From: Paraflavitalea devenefica
GTDB lineage: Bacteria; Bacteroidota; Bacteroidia; Chitinophagales; Chitinophagaceae
Length of the DNA: 64,000 nt
Reading direction: 5' to 3'
NCBI RefSeq assembly: GCF_011759375.1
Contig: NZ_JAARML010000002.1
Span: 1,612,001 to 1,676,000, forward strand
Under the pieces are notes generated by a model that worked only from the letters and a program-made list of their open reading frames with translations, did no database searches and was not told the origin of the DNA. Numbering within the stretch: position 1 is the stretch's first letter; the number at the start of each line of letters is the position of its first letter. Below are positions 33,814 to 41,785 of the stretch, one piece after another. The translations under genes and the position numbers were made by a program.

Positions 33814-34422
33814 TTACAACAGAAAAAAAAGCCCGGCCTGTAACACCCGGTTGGCGCCGTCTTTGGTGCTGCCGGTATAACCGCCATTATCATCGGTGGT
33901 GATGCCTTTGATAAGTCCCCGGAAACCATAATTATAACGCACTTCCACACCCAGTGCCGAAGTGATCTTATACGTTCCGCCCAGGTCAAGGCCCCAGTCA
34001 AATTGTTGGAAATTATTGGTAACGTCGCGGCTGCCGGTAGAAAATTTGGAGCTTGCTTTGGTGAGAAAACCAAATTCCGGTCCTATCAGGAACCCGAACT
34101 TATTCCCTATGGGAAAACCCGCCAGCACGGGAAAAGCAATGTAATGAAAACGAACGGTTCCCGAACCCTCTGCTCCCAGGGCCGGGAAGCGGTATCCTTT
34201 GATGGAATACTGTACTTCCGGGCGGATAAAGAAACCTTGCGTAACGGGAAGCTGCGCCAGTCCGCCCACATTAAAACCAACGCTGGCCATTTCGGGATCA
34301 GCTTCCCGGTATTTGACAGTGTTAACATTTACGCCGGCTTTAACGCCGAAATCTACCTGCGCCTGCGCCGCCGGTATATTACAAAAGGCAATGATCACTG
34401 CCAGGAAGCCATACTTGTTCAT
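33814..34422 (-). CDS. Porin-family outer-membrane beta-barrel protein
   Basis: 202 residues with signal peptide (MNKYGFLAVIIAFCNIPAAQAQ) and the typical start of the small 8-strand barrel family: VDFGVKAGVNVNTVKY, then GFFIRPEVQYSIKGYRF, YIAFPVLAGFPIGNKFGFLIGPEFGFL, VEVRYNYGFRGLIKG, ending in an aromatic strand with terminal FFLL. Alternating hydrophobic residues fit membrane strands. The family is very common in Bacteroidota and its members are structural or have unknown roles. It is a single gene, facing away from the MBL-fold gene. Confidence 0.9.
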   Translation of the reverse strand: MNKYGFLAVIIAFCNIPAAQAQVDFGVKAGVNVNTVKYREADPEMASVGFNVGGLAQLPVTQGFFIRPEVQYSIKGYRFPALGAEGSGTVRFHYIAFPVLAGFPIGNKFGFLIGPEFGFLTKASSKFSTGSRDVTNNFQQFDWGLDLGGTYKITSALGVEVRYNYGFRGLIKGITTDDNGGYTGSTKDGANRVLQAGLFFLL

Positions 34423-34544
34423 GGGTGGTTGGGTTTTCGCTGTCTAAATATACCTTGCTTTTCCGGTACAGCCAACCGGAAAAGCGTCCGTGGCCCGGGA
34501 ACGGACGATCTTAACAATCCATTAAAAGTAATATCATTGCACCC

Positions 34545-35423
34545 ATGCAATTAACGATTACAGGTTATTCCACCGCCTTATTTGCTACCTGGTATTTTGT
34601 GGATGAATTAGGCCTTTTACTGGACGCCGGCGAAGGCCTCACTGCTTATCTTTTGCAGAAGAGCAGGAAAGTGAGTCATGTATTTATTTCTCATGCCGAC
34701 AGGGACCATCTTGCCGGTCTTTTGCAGTTTAACCAGTTAAATGCCCGGGAAGGATTGCCCATTATTCATTATCCGAAAGATTCCGGTTCTTTTCCCGCGC
34801 TTGAGCAGTTTACGAAGCGTTTTGATCCCCATGTGGCCGGTACGGTGTGGAAGCCCGTTATGGAAGGAGACCGCATTGTTGTGAAAGATGACATTGTTGT
34901 AGAACCTGTCAGGAATGGACATGTGCCGGTGGTGGCCGGTATTACAAAAAGTTTGAGTTATAAAGTGGTGCAGGTAAAGTCAAAACTGCGCCCCGAATTC
35001 ACTTCCTTACCGGGAGAGGAGATCAGGAAGATCATACAGGAAAGAGGGAAAGAACAAACTACCATGGAAGTACGCACCACCTTGCTGGGTTATTCGGCTG
35101 ATACCCCTGTAGAGGACCTGGAGCGATGGAACCATTGCAAAACATTGATCCATGAGGCTACCTTTCTGGGCGGCCCGGAAGACAGCCGGATACAAACCCA
35201 CGGCAATAAGCACAGCAGCCTGGAAGAAGTGATGGAGATGGTGAGCGGTTTGCAGATTGAACAGTTGATCCTGGGGCATTTTTCCGCACGGTACAGCCCG
35301 GAGCAGATTGATCAAAAGATCCTCAGCCTCTGTGAAAAACATGCCATCTCTATTCCGGTGCACAGGTTATTGCCGGGCGAAACGGTAAAAGACATACTGA
35401 AGCAAAAACCCGTAAACCGCTAA
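34545..35423 (+). CDS. Metallo-beta-lactamase-fold hydrolase, RNase Z-like
   Basis: 292 residues. Metal-site motifs in order: LLDAGEG (~28), SHADRDHLAGLL (~50, the HxHxDH motif with Asp at the second position), RNGHVP (~125), TTLLGYSADTP (~180), IHEATF (~200) and LGHFSARY (~250, final His). The overall order is like RNase Z and related phosphodiesterases rather than beta-lactamases. The change of the second His of HxHxDH to Asp and the lack of the exosite arm mean tRNA 3' processing is uncertain. It is cytoplasmic, with no signal peptide. The barrel gene diverges from it. Confidence 0.82.
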   Translation: MQLTITGYSTALFATWYFVDELGLLLDAGEGLTAYLLQKSRKVSHVFISHADRDHLAGLLQFNQLNAREGLPIIHYPKDSGSFPALEQFTKRFDPHVAGTVWKPVMEGDRIVVKDDIVVEPVRNGHVPVVAGITKSLSYKVVQVKSKLRPEFTSLPGEEIRKIIQERGKEQTTMEVRTTLLGYSADTPVEDLERWNHCKTLIHEATFLGGPEDSRIQTHGNKHSSLEEVMEMVSGLQIEQLILGHFSARYSPEQIDQKILSLCEKHAISIPVHRLLPGETVKDILKQKPVNR

Positions 35424-35487
35424 AGGATCGGTGGATTATGGATTCTAAACGTAAATTGCCTGCTCAGCGCATCTCATCAACATTACC

Positions 35488-36063
35488 ATGAAGTCAATCA
35501 CCACTTGTTGTAGTATTATAGCAATTATGCTGCTCACCGGCCTCGCCCTGCCCGCTAAAGCGGATACAACGGATAATTTCCAGGTATACCTGAAAAATGA
35601 GCTCGTGCTCCGGGAAAGTGATTACGGCCCGGATATTTTCTCCCAGAAATACCTGACTCTCGGCGCATCTAACGTCCACGATACCATCTTCGTCAATTAT
35701 AACCATTGCACCGCGGGGGCTTCAGACCGTAAGATCGTGATCTGGCATGGCGATGATATACTATTCAGCCGTTCCTACGCTGATAAGGATGCGGCATCCC
35801 TCATGGCAATACCCGTCAAAGACATCGCCGGTGTGTATAACAGGCTGGCCAACAACGGCGGCGTGGTGATGCGTTATTATGACGACCAACTGCATCCGGA
35901 TGGCGAGATACTGGCTATTATACATGGTGACAATACCATGCCACCCCAACCGGCAAAACAGGAAAAAAGCGATCAAGCTGTATTGGAATGGGCAATAGCA
36001 GCCATCATGACCCTGGTCCTGTTATTCCTGGTATTTAGAAAAATAACCAGGAAACCCGCATAA
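35488..36063 (+). CDS. Exported single-anchor protein of unknown function
   Basis: 191 residues: a signal peptide (MKSITTCCSIIAIMLLTGLALPAKA), a ~130-residue beta-rich periplasmic domain containing NYNHCTAGASDRKIVIW, and a membrane helix near the end (LEWAIAAIMTLVLLFLVFRKITRK) with a basic cytoplasmic tail. I do not recognise the family. The layout (signal, short extracellular domain, C-terminal anchor) is like a small envelope sensor or scaffold. It stands 65 bases after the MBL-fold gene and may be read with it. Confidence 0.7.
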   Translation: MKSITTCCSIIAIMLLTGLALPAKADTTDNFQVYLKNELVLRESDYGPDIFSQKYLTLGASNVHDTIFVNYNHCTAGASDRKIVIWHGDDILFSRSYADKDAASLMAIPVKDIAGVYNRLANNGGVVMRYYDDQLHPDGEILAIIHGDNTMPPQPAKQEKSDQAVLEWAIAAIMTLVLLFLVFRKITRKPA

Positions 36064-36188
36064 ATAATCCTCGCCGAAGTCGCGTAATCAGTAGCACGTA
36101 TCACCACCATCTACAGGCCACTGAATTTTATAGGACACTTTGGTAACATTAACAGTTGGATCACGACTAACGAAGAAATATACCCTCT

Positions 36189-37595
36189 ATGATACTTCCC
36201 ATGACCCTTAACCAAGGCAGGCACGCAAACAACAAATGCCTTTATAGCCTGCTACCTGTAATCCTTATTTCAGTTTTATTATCCTGTAATGCTGTTGAAC
36301 AAAAGACCTTCTTGCAACAGGTAGCTGTTGTACCTGATACATTACAGATAGACAATGCGTATGATACCCTGGTAACTGGCGCAAAGGGAACAAAGCTGTT
36401 TTTTGAGAAAAGTTCTTTTGTATTGCCCGATGGTTCAGTGCCCAAAGGGAAAGTGTCGATTGTGCTGAAGGAGTGTTATGGCCTGGCCGATATGATGCGG
36501 GAGAACCTCTCTACCACGCAAAATGGCCAGTTGTTGCAAACGCGGGGTATGGTGCACGTTGCAGCTTTTGCCGGAGAGCAGGAGTTACAGTTAAAGAAAG
36601 GGAAAAAGTTTGTCATTCACTTCCCTAAAGATACCGCTGACCGCAAGCAGCCGATGAACCTGTTTTATGGGCAAACGGGTGCTGACGGAAATATAAACTG
36701 GCAGGTAGACAGCGCCACTTTGCTGAGACCCACCGCATTTTTGAGAAACTTAATGTATACGATCTGGCAGGAGTGTGACAGTACCTGGCCTGAAACTTTT
36801 TCCTTTAAGAGCAAAAAGGACACTAGCGTGTTTGACTATTTTTATAAGCATTTTGATAACACGAAACTGAAAGCTGCCAATGATATAATCAATAAAACTT
36901 TTGATGCCAGCTTTACGTTGACCAAACAAGGAAAGATTACCAATATAAAGGTGGAAGAGGTTGTTTATGATAATAAAAGAAATAGGCAAGTTCTGCCAAC
37001 AAAGCCCGATCCTTATTTTTACGAATACATCAGCGAGTTGCCGGAGATCGAACCTTTTTGGGGAATGACTCGCCGCAGCGGGGCGGTACCTGTAGAGGTG
37101 GGATGTAACTTTCATATTGAAATAGGACTTTATCCGCCCGGTTACCAGGACATGGAGTCCTACCGGCAAGCCTTTTATCAAAAGTATACAGGATCTGTAG
37201 ATAGTACTACCACGATCAACTCCATGAACGAGGCCGAACTGAACTGGTATGTTTTCAGTGCTTCGCGGCTGGGCTGGATCAATTGCGATTATTTTTGGGA
37301 GGCGCCGGGAGAGAAGATTAATTATGCAGTAAAAGTAGACCCTGCTGCAAAGCCCAATGTCAGGCTGATCTTCAGGCAGGCGAAAAGTATTATGGCTGGT
37401 ACCCTGGAAGGAGACAGGTATGTGTTTAAGGAGGTGCCTGCCGGCCAGGATATAAAAATAGTGGCCATCAGTTTTAAAGACAGTAAACCTATGCTGGCGA
37501 TATCGGAAACGAGAACCGGCAAGCAGCTTTTTGATCAACTGAAGTATAAAGATTTCACCATTGCAGAGCTGGAGAAGCAGTTGAATGTACCGTGA
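36189..37595 (+). CDS. Lipoprotein of unknown function
   Basis: 468 residues; the N-terminus carries a lipobox (VLLSC, lipidated C33). Residues ~60-150 follow a pattern often seen in Bacteroidota surface lipoproteins: GTKLFFEKSSFVLPDGSVPKGKVSIVLKECYGLADMM, then LLQTRGMVHVAAFAGEQELQLKKGKKFVIHFP, with a GMV step and a beta-sandwich look. A middle region (~250-300) has an MTRRSGAVPVEVGCN segment. The last 150 residues are beta-rich. No enzyme motif is seen. An alternative start at 36201 would not change the lipobox. A terminator follows directly, so it is probably monocistronic. Confidence 0.7.
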   Translation: MILPMTLNQGRHANNKCLYSLLPVILISVLLSCNAVEQKTFLQQVAVVPDTLQIDNAYDTLVTGAKGTKLFFEKSSFVLPDGSVPKGKVSIVLKECYGLADMMRENLSTTQNGQLLQTRGMVHVAAFAGEQELQLKKGKKFVIHFPKDTADRKQPMNLFYGQTGADGNINWQVDSATLLRPTAFLRNLMYTIWQECDSTWPETFSFKSKKDTSVFDYFYKHFDNTKLKAANDIINKTFDASFTLTKQGKITNIKVEEVVYDNKRNRQVLPTKPDPYFYEYISELPEIEPFWGMTRRSGAVPVEVGCNFHIEIGLYPPGYQDMESYRQAFYQKYTGSVDSTTTINSMNEAELNWYVFSASRLGWINCDYFWEAPGEKINYAVKVDPAAKPNVRLIFRQAKSIMAGTLEGDRYVFKEVPAGQDIKIVAISFKDSKPMLAISETRTGKQLFDQLKYKDFTIAELEKQLNVP

Positions 37596-37626
37596 TGCGG
37601 TAAGAAGCCAGTACTCAATGAGCATG

Positions 37627-37666
37627 AAAAAGCCTTGTAACCCATAACCGTTTACAAGGCTTTTTT
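37627..37666 (+). terminator. Terminator after the lipoprotein gene
   Basis: AAAAAGCCTTGTAA (37627-37640) pairs with TTACAAGGCTTTTTT ending at 37666. The long T-run marks an intrinsic terminator, and the A-run on the left lets it work for the opposing SDR gene as well (stop at 37683). Confidence 0.85.
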
Positions 37667-37682
37667 GTGAAGATGCACTTGG

Positions 37683-38447
37683 TTAAATATTCATCCCTCC
37701 TGATACCTCAATGCGCTGGCCATTGATCCACCGTGCCTCTTCGGTGCAAAGGAAGGCCACCACACCGCCAATATCTTCCGGCAGACCGGCGCGGCCCAGT
37801 GCCGTGACATTGCGCACGAATTGGTTCACCTGCTCATTATCCCGCACATGACCACCGCCAAAATCCGTTTCTATAGCGCCGGGCGCCACCACATTGGCTT
37901 TAATGCCCCGCACACCCAACTCTTTGGCCAGGTAGCGTGTAAACACTTCGATGGCGCCTTTCTGCGAAGCATAAGCGGAATAACCCGGCATGCTGAAACG
38001 GGCCAGCCCCGAGGATATATTAATAATCCCGCCGCCGTCATGAAGCATAGGCAATGCTTTTTGCGTCAGGAAATAAACACCTTTAAAGTGTACATTCACT
38101 AATTCATCAAACGCTGCTTCGCTCACCTCTCCAACAGGAGCCTGGTAACCAATACCGGCATTGTTAACCAGGTAATCAAAATGATCTGCTGCAAATACTT
38201 CTTTGAGGGTGCGCTTTACGGCTACAAAAAATTGGTCGAAGTTTTTAATATCCCCGGTATCCAGGCGCAGGGCGGCTGCCCGGCCACCGGCTTGCTGTAT
38301 CTGTGATACTACGCTGAGCGCTTCTTCCTGACTGTTTTTATAAGTGAGTAATACGCCGAGCCCTTTCTTTGCCAGTTGAAGGACCATGTCTTTTCCCAGT
38401 CCGCGGCTACCGCCGGTTACCAGGGCAATTTTACTTGTCTGTTCCAT
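37683..38447 (-). CDS. Short-chain dehydrogenase/reductase
   Basis: 254 residues from the ATG at 38447 (MEQTSKIALVTGGSRGLGKDM). Cofactor motif TGGSRGLG, then NNAGIGYQ, catalytic Ser in INISSGL and the YxxxK pair in YSAYASQKG, and the C-terminal WINGQRIEVSGGMNI. It is a classical SDR with NADP preference likely from the Arg after the glycine motif. The substrate is unknown. It is read in the same direction as the AraC gene just upstream (89 bases), which may control it. It is separate from the fucose operon, which ends before a terminator at 39475. Confidence 0.92.
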   Translation of the reverse strand: MEQTSKIALVTGGSRGLGKDMVLQLAKKGLGVLLTYKNSQEEALSVVSQIQQAGGRAAALRLDTGDIKNFDQFFVAVKRTLKEVFAADHFDYLVNNAGIGYQAPVGEVSEAAFDELVNVHFKGVYFLTQKALPMLHDGGGIINISSGLARFSMPGYSAYASQKGAIEVFTRYLAKELGVRGIKANVVAPGAIETDFGGGHVRDNEQVNQFVRNVTALGRAGLPEDIGGVVAFLCTEEARWINGQRIEVSGGMNI

Positions 38448-38536
38448 CTTTATCATTGAATTTTTATCAATGCAAAGTTTGGACGAAAGAGGATCACGCT
38501 GTTTGCGCGCATCAATCTGTTATTTGCAAAATTCAA

Positions 38537-39448
38537 TCAATGCCCGGAACGGAAGGCGAGTGGAGAGACTTCGGTATGCTTGCGGAAGAAATTGGAAAAA
38601 TGCGCTACCTGCTCAAAGCCCAGGCAATACGCGATCTCCGATACATTCCATTCCGTTTGCCGCAACAGGATCTTGGCTTCCTTTACAATCCTGCCATTGA
38701 CCAGGTCGGTCGTGGTCTTGCCGGTACTTTCCCGCAGCACCTTATTGAGGTGGTTCACATGAACGGCCAGCCCTGCTGCATAATCTTTGGCCGTGCGCAG
38801 CCTCAGTTGCTGGTGGGTAGACTCGATGGGAAATTGCCGCTCCAGCAGTTCCACAAACAGCGAGGAGATACGTTCTGCAGCAGTATGCGTGGGATAATTG
38901 GCCGTTACGGGTTGCAGCTTCTGTCCGAAGTGGATCAGCTCCAGCACATAATTCCGTATCAGGTCATACTTATAGAGATAATCAGAGGCCAGCTCCTTTT
39001 CCATCTTCCGGAAAATAGCGGCAATCTCATCCCGCTGCTCTTCCGAGAGCTGGAAAATGGGATAACCACCGGCCTTGAAAATAGGCAGGTCATCAATCTG
39101 TACGCCGCTCTTTACTTCCCGGAGAAATTCATCGGTAAAAACACAGAAATAACCCGACTGGTCAAGATCATAGGGTACATAGTTATAAGGCACCCGCGGG
39201 GTGGCGAACAGGAGGGCATTCTTTTCTATCTCGATCACCTTATCGGCATACTCGGCCCTGTTCCTGCCGATGATCAGGCTTATTTTATAATAGGCGCGCC
39301 TGTTGTAAGGCATCTCCGGCTTCTTGCGGAGCCTTTGCATCAGCTCTTCCATATTAAACACATTGAAGTGGCCAATCTCCCTGTTAATGGTGGAAGGAAT
39401 ATTAGCGCGCACGTCTTTATAAAAATCTTCAATGGTCTTGATCTTCAT
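38537..39448 (-). CDS. AraC-family transcriptional regulator
   Basis: 303 residues from the ATG at 39448 (MKIKTIEDFYKDVR). The N-terminal ~190 residues are an AraC sensor region with no clear cupin metal site. The C-terminal ~100 hold two helix-turn-helix motifs (RTAKDYAAGLAVHVNHLNKVLRESTGKTTTDLVNGRIVKEAKILLRQTEWNVSEIAYCLGFEQVAHFSNFFRKHTEVSPLAFR). It is next to the end of the fucose operon but separated from it by a terminator and has its own promoter box. It could govern the SDR at 37683, the fucose operon, or both. A long plus-strand frame here (38369-39523) is an antisense shadow. Confidence 0.9.
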   Translation of the reverse strand: MKIKTIEDFYKDVRANIPSTINREIGHFNVFNMEELMQRLRKKPEMPYNRRAYYKISLIIGRNRAEYADKVIEIEKNALLFATPRVPYNYVPYDLDQSGYFCVFTDEFLREVKSGVQIDDLPIFKAGGYPIFQLSEEQRDEIAAIFRKMEKELASDYLYKYDLIRNYVLELIHFGQKLQPVTANYPTHTAAERISSLFVELLERQFPIESTHQQLRLRTAKDYAAGLAVHVNHLNKVLRESTGKTTTDLVNGRIVKEAKILLRQTEWNVSEIAYCLGFEQVAHFSNFFRKHTEVSPLAFRSGH

Positions 39449-39449
39449 A

Positions 39450-39471
39450 ATATTTGTAAAAATCAAATATA
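39450..39471 (-). promoter_or_regulatory. Promoter box and inverted repeat upstream of the AraC gene
   Basis: On the minus strand TATATTTG (39471-39464) matches TAnnTTTG, 15 bases before the ATG at 39448. ATATTTG-N7-CAAATAT (39450-39470) is an inverted repeat overlapping it and could be an operator over the start site. Confidence 0.5.
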
Positions 39472-39474
39472 CGA

Positions 39475-39505
39475 AAAGGCCGGCACTGGGAGTGTACCGG
39501 CCTTT
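39475..39505. terminator. Terminator of the fucose operon
   Basis: AAAGGCCGG (39475-39483) pairs with CCGGCCTTT (39497-39505). On the minus strand it is followed by TTTTCG. It lies 24 bases after the stop of the last fucose gene and upstream of the AraC gene. Confidence 0.8.
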
Positions 39506-39528
39506 GGGAGAACTATATTTTGAATTGT

Positions 39529-40314
39529 TTATTGACTGATCGCCCTGTCTAAATGTACATAACCGCCATCTACATGGATAAGCTGACCAGTCGTATGGCT
39601 CGACCTTTCAGACAACAGGAAGGCCGTGGTATTGCCCAGTTCTTCGGAAGTGGTCATGCGGTGCTCCAGGGGTATCTTGGATACAATGGAAGCCAGTTTT
39701 TCTGCTGAATTGGGCAGACTGCTGATCCACCTTTCATACAGCGGCGTCCAGCATTCTGCTACAATGATCGCATTTACCCGGATGCCATAGGGGAGGAGCT
39801 CTACGGCCCACTCACGCGTTAAGGCATTGCGCCCGCCATTGGAAGCGGCATAGGCGGAGGTGCCGCCCTGACCGGTTTCTGCGGTCTTGGAACTGATATT
39901 CACAATAGCGCCTTTCGACTTCTTCAGCTCCGGCAAAGCATAATGCGCTACGAGGTAATAATGCACCAGGTTCTTGTGAAGGGAAGCGATGAAGGCTTCA
40001 TAACTGCCGTTTTCCAGTCCTACGCCATCATTCACGCCGGCATTATTCACCAGTCCGTCTATACGGCCAAATTGTTTGATCACTGCTTTTACTGCCTGTT
40101 CACAGGCTTCGGGTTTGGTAAGCTCTGCTACCACCTGCGCTGCCTGGAAACCGGCTGCCTGAATATCGCTGACCGTTTTCAGGTTATCTTCCTCATTACG
40201 GCCCAGGATAACCGGGATCGCGCCTTCTGCTGCCAATACTTTGGAGATGCCTTCACCAATCCCTTTAGCGCCGCCTGTTACAATAATGACCTTATCTTTT
40301 AACTGGAGATCCAT
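39529..40314 (-). CDS. SDR, probable L-fucose dehydrogenase
   Basis: 261 residues. Rossmann motif TGGAKGIGEGI, NNAGVND, VNISSKTAETGQGGTSAY, NALTREWAVELLPYGIRVNAIIV and the C-terminal VDGGYVHLDRAI. The long TREWAVEL...GIRVNA block resembles SDR-type L-fucose dehydrogenases, which oxidise L-fucose to L-fucono-1,5-lactone. The usual YxxxK reads YAASN here: the Lys is Asn, in plain sequence with no frameshift. It is the last gene of the operon, 12 bases after the FAH-family hydrolase gene. By context it is the first catabolic step, but it could instead act on another deoxy sugar. Confidence 0.75.
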   Translation of the reverse strand: MDLQLKDKVIIVTGGAKGIGEGISKVLAAEGAIPVILGRNEEDNLKTVSDIQAAGFQAAQVVAELTKPEACEQAVKAVIKQFGRIDGLVNNAGVNDGVGLENGSYEAFIASLHKNLVHYYLVAHYALPELKKSKGAIVNISSKTAETGQGGTSAYAASNGGRNALTREWAVELLPYGIRVNAIIVAECWTPLYERWISSLPNSAEKLASIVSKIPLEHRMTTSEELGNTTAFLLSERSSHTTGQLIHVDGGYVHLDRAISQ

Positions 40315-40326
40315 ATGGCTGATTTT

Positions 40327-41181
40327 TTAAGGTTGATATGCTTTTGCTACCTGTTTGCTGGTACCCAGTCCGTCAATGCCCAGTTCCATTACATCACCTG
40401 GTTTAATATAAATGGGATTGGGCTTTTGTCCCAGGCCCACACCTGCCGGTGTACCGGTGGAAATAATATCGCCCGGCAGCAGGGTCATGAACTGACTGAG
40501 GTACGATACAATGAAATTCACATTAAAGATGAAGTTGCTGGTATTGCCATCCTGCATCATTTTACCATTCACCGACAGCCATAACCGCAGACTGTTGGGG
40601 TCTTTGATCTCGTCGGCAGTAGCAATCCAGGGACCTAATGGCGCAAAAGTGTCACAGCTTTTCCCTTTTACCCATTGACCGCCACGTTCCAGTTGGAATT
40701 CGCGTTCGCTGTAATCATTGTGCAGGGCATAACCGGCTATATATCCGGCTGCGTCTTTCTCTGTCACATAGCTGGCTTTCTTACCGATGATCACGGCCAG
40801 TTCTACTTCCCAGTCGGTTTTCTGGCTATTCTTAGGAATAATAAGATCATCATTGGGACCTACAAGGGCAGTCGTGGATTTGAAGAATACCACTGGCTCT
40901 TTGGGTGGCTCCATATTGCTTTCTTTGGCATGGTCGGCATAATTGAGGCCGATACAAATGATCTTGGAAGGCCTTACCTGCGGAGCTGCCCAGCGTACAG
41001 CCGCCGGTACTTCCGGTAAGGAAGGCTTTTGGTCAAGCGCTGCTTTCAGTTTGGCAATGCCATCTTCAGTAAAGAAGGTCTCATCATAATCACGGGTGAT
41101 AGCCGAAGTATCGTATCGCTTTCCATCCAGTAAAATACCCGGTTTTTCGTTGCCAGGCTCTCCAAATCGGATTAATTTCAT
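40327..41181 (-). CDS. FAH-family hydrolase, probable 2,4-diketo-3-deoxy-L-fuconate hydrolase
   Basis: 284 residues. The FAH fold is clear: PSKIICIGLNYADHAKESNMEPPKEPVVFFKSTTALVGPNDDLIIP, metal ligands in DWEVELAVIIGK (two Glu) and ALHNDYSERE (Asp), a GKSCDTFAPLGPWI loop and LLPGDIISTGTPAGVGLG. In the non-phosphorylating L-fucose route this family splits 2,4-diketo-3-deoxy-L-fuconate into pyruvate and L-lactate. The presence of the KDF dehydrogenase and LutABC in the same operon supports that reaction. Related enzymes also cut other acylpyruvates, so the substrate rests on context. The LutC gene lies 23 bases upstream. Confidence 0.86.
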   Translation of the reverse strand: MKLIRFGEPGNEKPGILLDGKRYDTSAITRDYDETFFTEDGIAKLKAALDQKPSLPEVPAAVRWAAPQVRPSKIICIGLNYADHAKESNMEPPKEPVVFFKSTTALVGPNDDLIIPKNSQKTDWEVELAVIIGKKASYVTEKDAAGYIAGYALHNDYSEREFQLERGGQWVKGKSCDTFAPLGPWIATADEIKDPNSLRLWLSVNGKMMQDGNTSNFIFNVNFIVSYLSQFMTLLPGDIISTGTPAGVGLGQKPNPIYIKPGDVMELGIDGLGTSKQVAKAYQP

Positions 41182-41204
41182 AACGCTAAGTATTGTTTAA
41201 ATAT

Positions 41205-41774
41205 TCAATTTTCAACGATGAACACCTGCAGGCTCCTGGGTCCATGTGCACCGATGACCAATGATTGCTCAATATCGGCTGTTTTGGACGGGCCTGCAAT
41301 GAATACGCCATACGCCGGATTTTGCCGGCCCATTACCCCATAAGCCTGGTGCATATTGCCCACCAGGGTTTCCTTTTCGATCAGCAATATTAAATGTTGT
41401 GTAATAAAAGGCAGTACCCTTTCCACACAATCTTTATCTGTTAACCATATAGCGCCGTTCTCCGCTACGCCCAGTTGCCCTTTTAAGACCACTACATCCA
41501 GTAAGGCCACTTCTTTCAGCAGTTCCTTGTTGGAAGCGGTATCGCCTGCTATAAAATTGGCAATGCGTTGGGCGTCGGGGTATATTGCTTGTATCTTTTG
41601 CGTCAGCTCCTGCTGGCTCTTCAATAGTGTTACAGCGCCGCCGGCCTTGGTAATGGCTGCCGTGAAGGCTGCTACCAGGTCATTCGCCGCATAAGTAAAA
41701 GAAGGTAGCTCCGGTAAAGATACCAGTGCTGGTTTGTTCTGTTTGGCTGCGTTTAATATTTTATCTCTGCTCAC
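41205..41774 (-). CDS. lutC: LutC/LUD-domain lactate utilization protein
   Basis: 189 residues of the LUD domain (LutC/YkgG family): ALVSLPELPSF, DVVVLKGQLGVAENGAIWLTDKDCVERVLPFITQHLILLIEKETLVGNMHQAY and the ending GPSKTADIEQSLVIGAHGPRSLQVFIVEN, which is highly typical. Family role: subunit of the LutABC complex that oxidises L-lactate to pyruvate in the cytoplasm. Here it should use the L-lactate made by the FAH-family enzyme encoded next. It lies 11 bases after LutB, in the order A, B, C. Confidence 0.93.
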   Translation of the reverse strand: MSRDKILNAAKQNKPALVSLPELPSFTYAANDLVAAFTAAITKAGGAVTLLKSQQELTQKIQAIYPDAQRIANFIAGDTASNKELLKEVALLDVVVLKGQLGVAENGAIWLTDKDCVERVLPFITQHLILLIEKETLVGNMHQAYGVMGRQNPAYGVFIAGPSKTADIEQSLVIGAHGPRSLQVFIVEN

Positions 41775-41785
41775 TAATAAACCTA

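Noticed and set aside
36750..37625. A 291-codon minus-strand frame opposite the lipoprotein gene.
   Set aside because: Shadow of the plus-strand lipoprotein; composition rich in Arg, Ile and His with no motif.
38369..39523. A 384-codon plus-strand frame across the AraC gene.
   Set aside because: It is antisense to a well-recognised AraC protein, its translation has no domain pattern, and the minus frame carries the conserved motifs.
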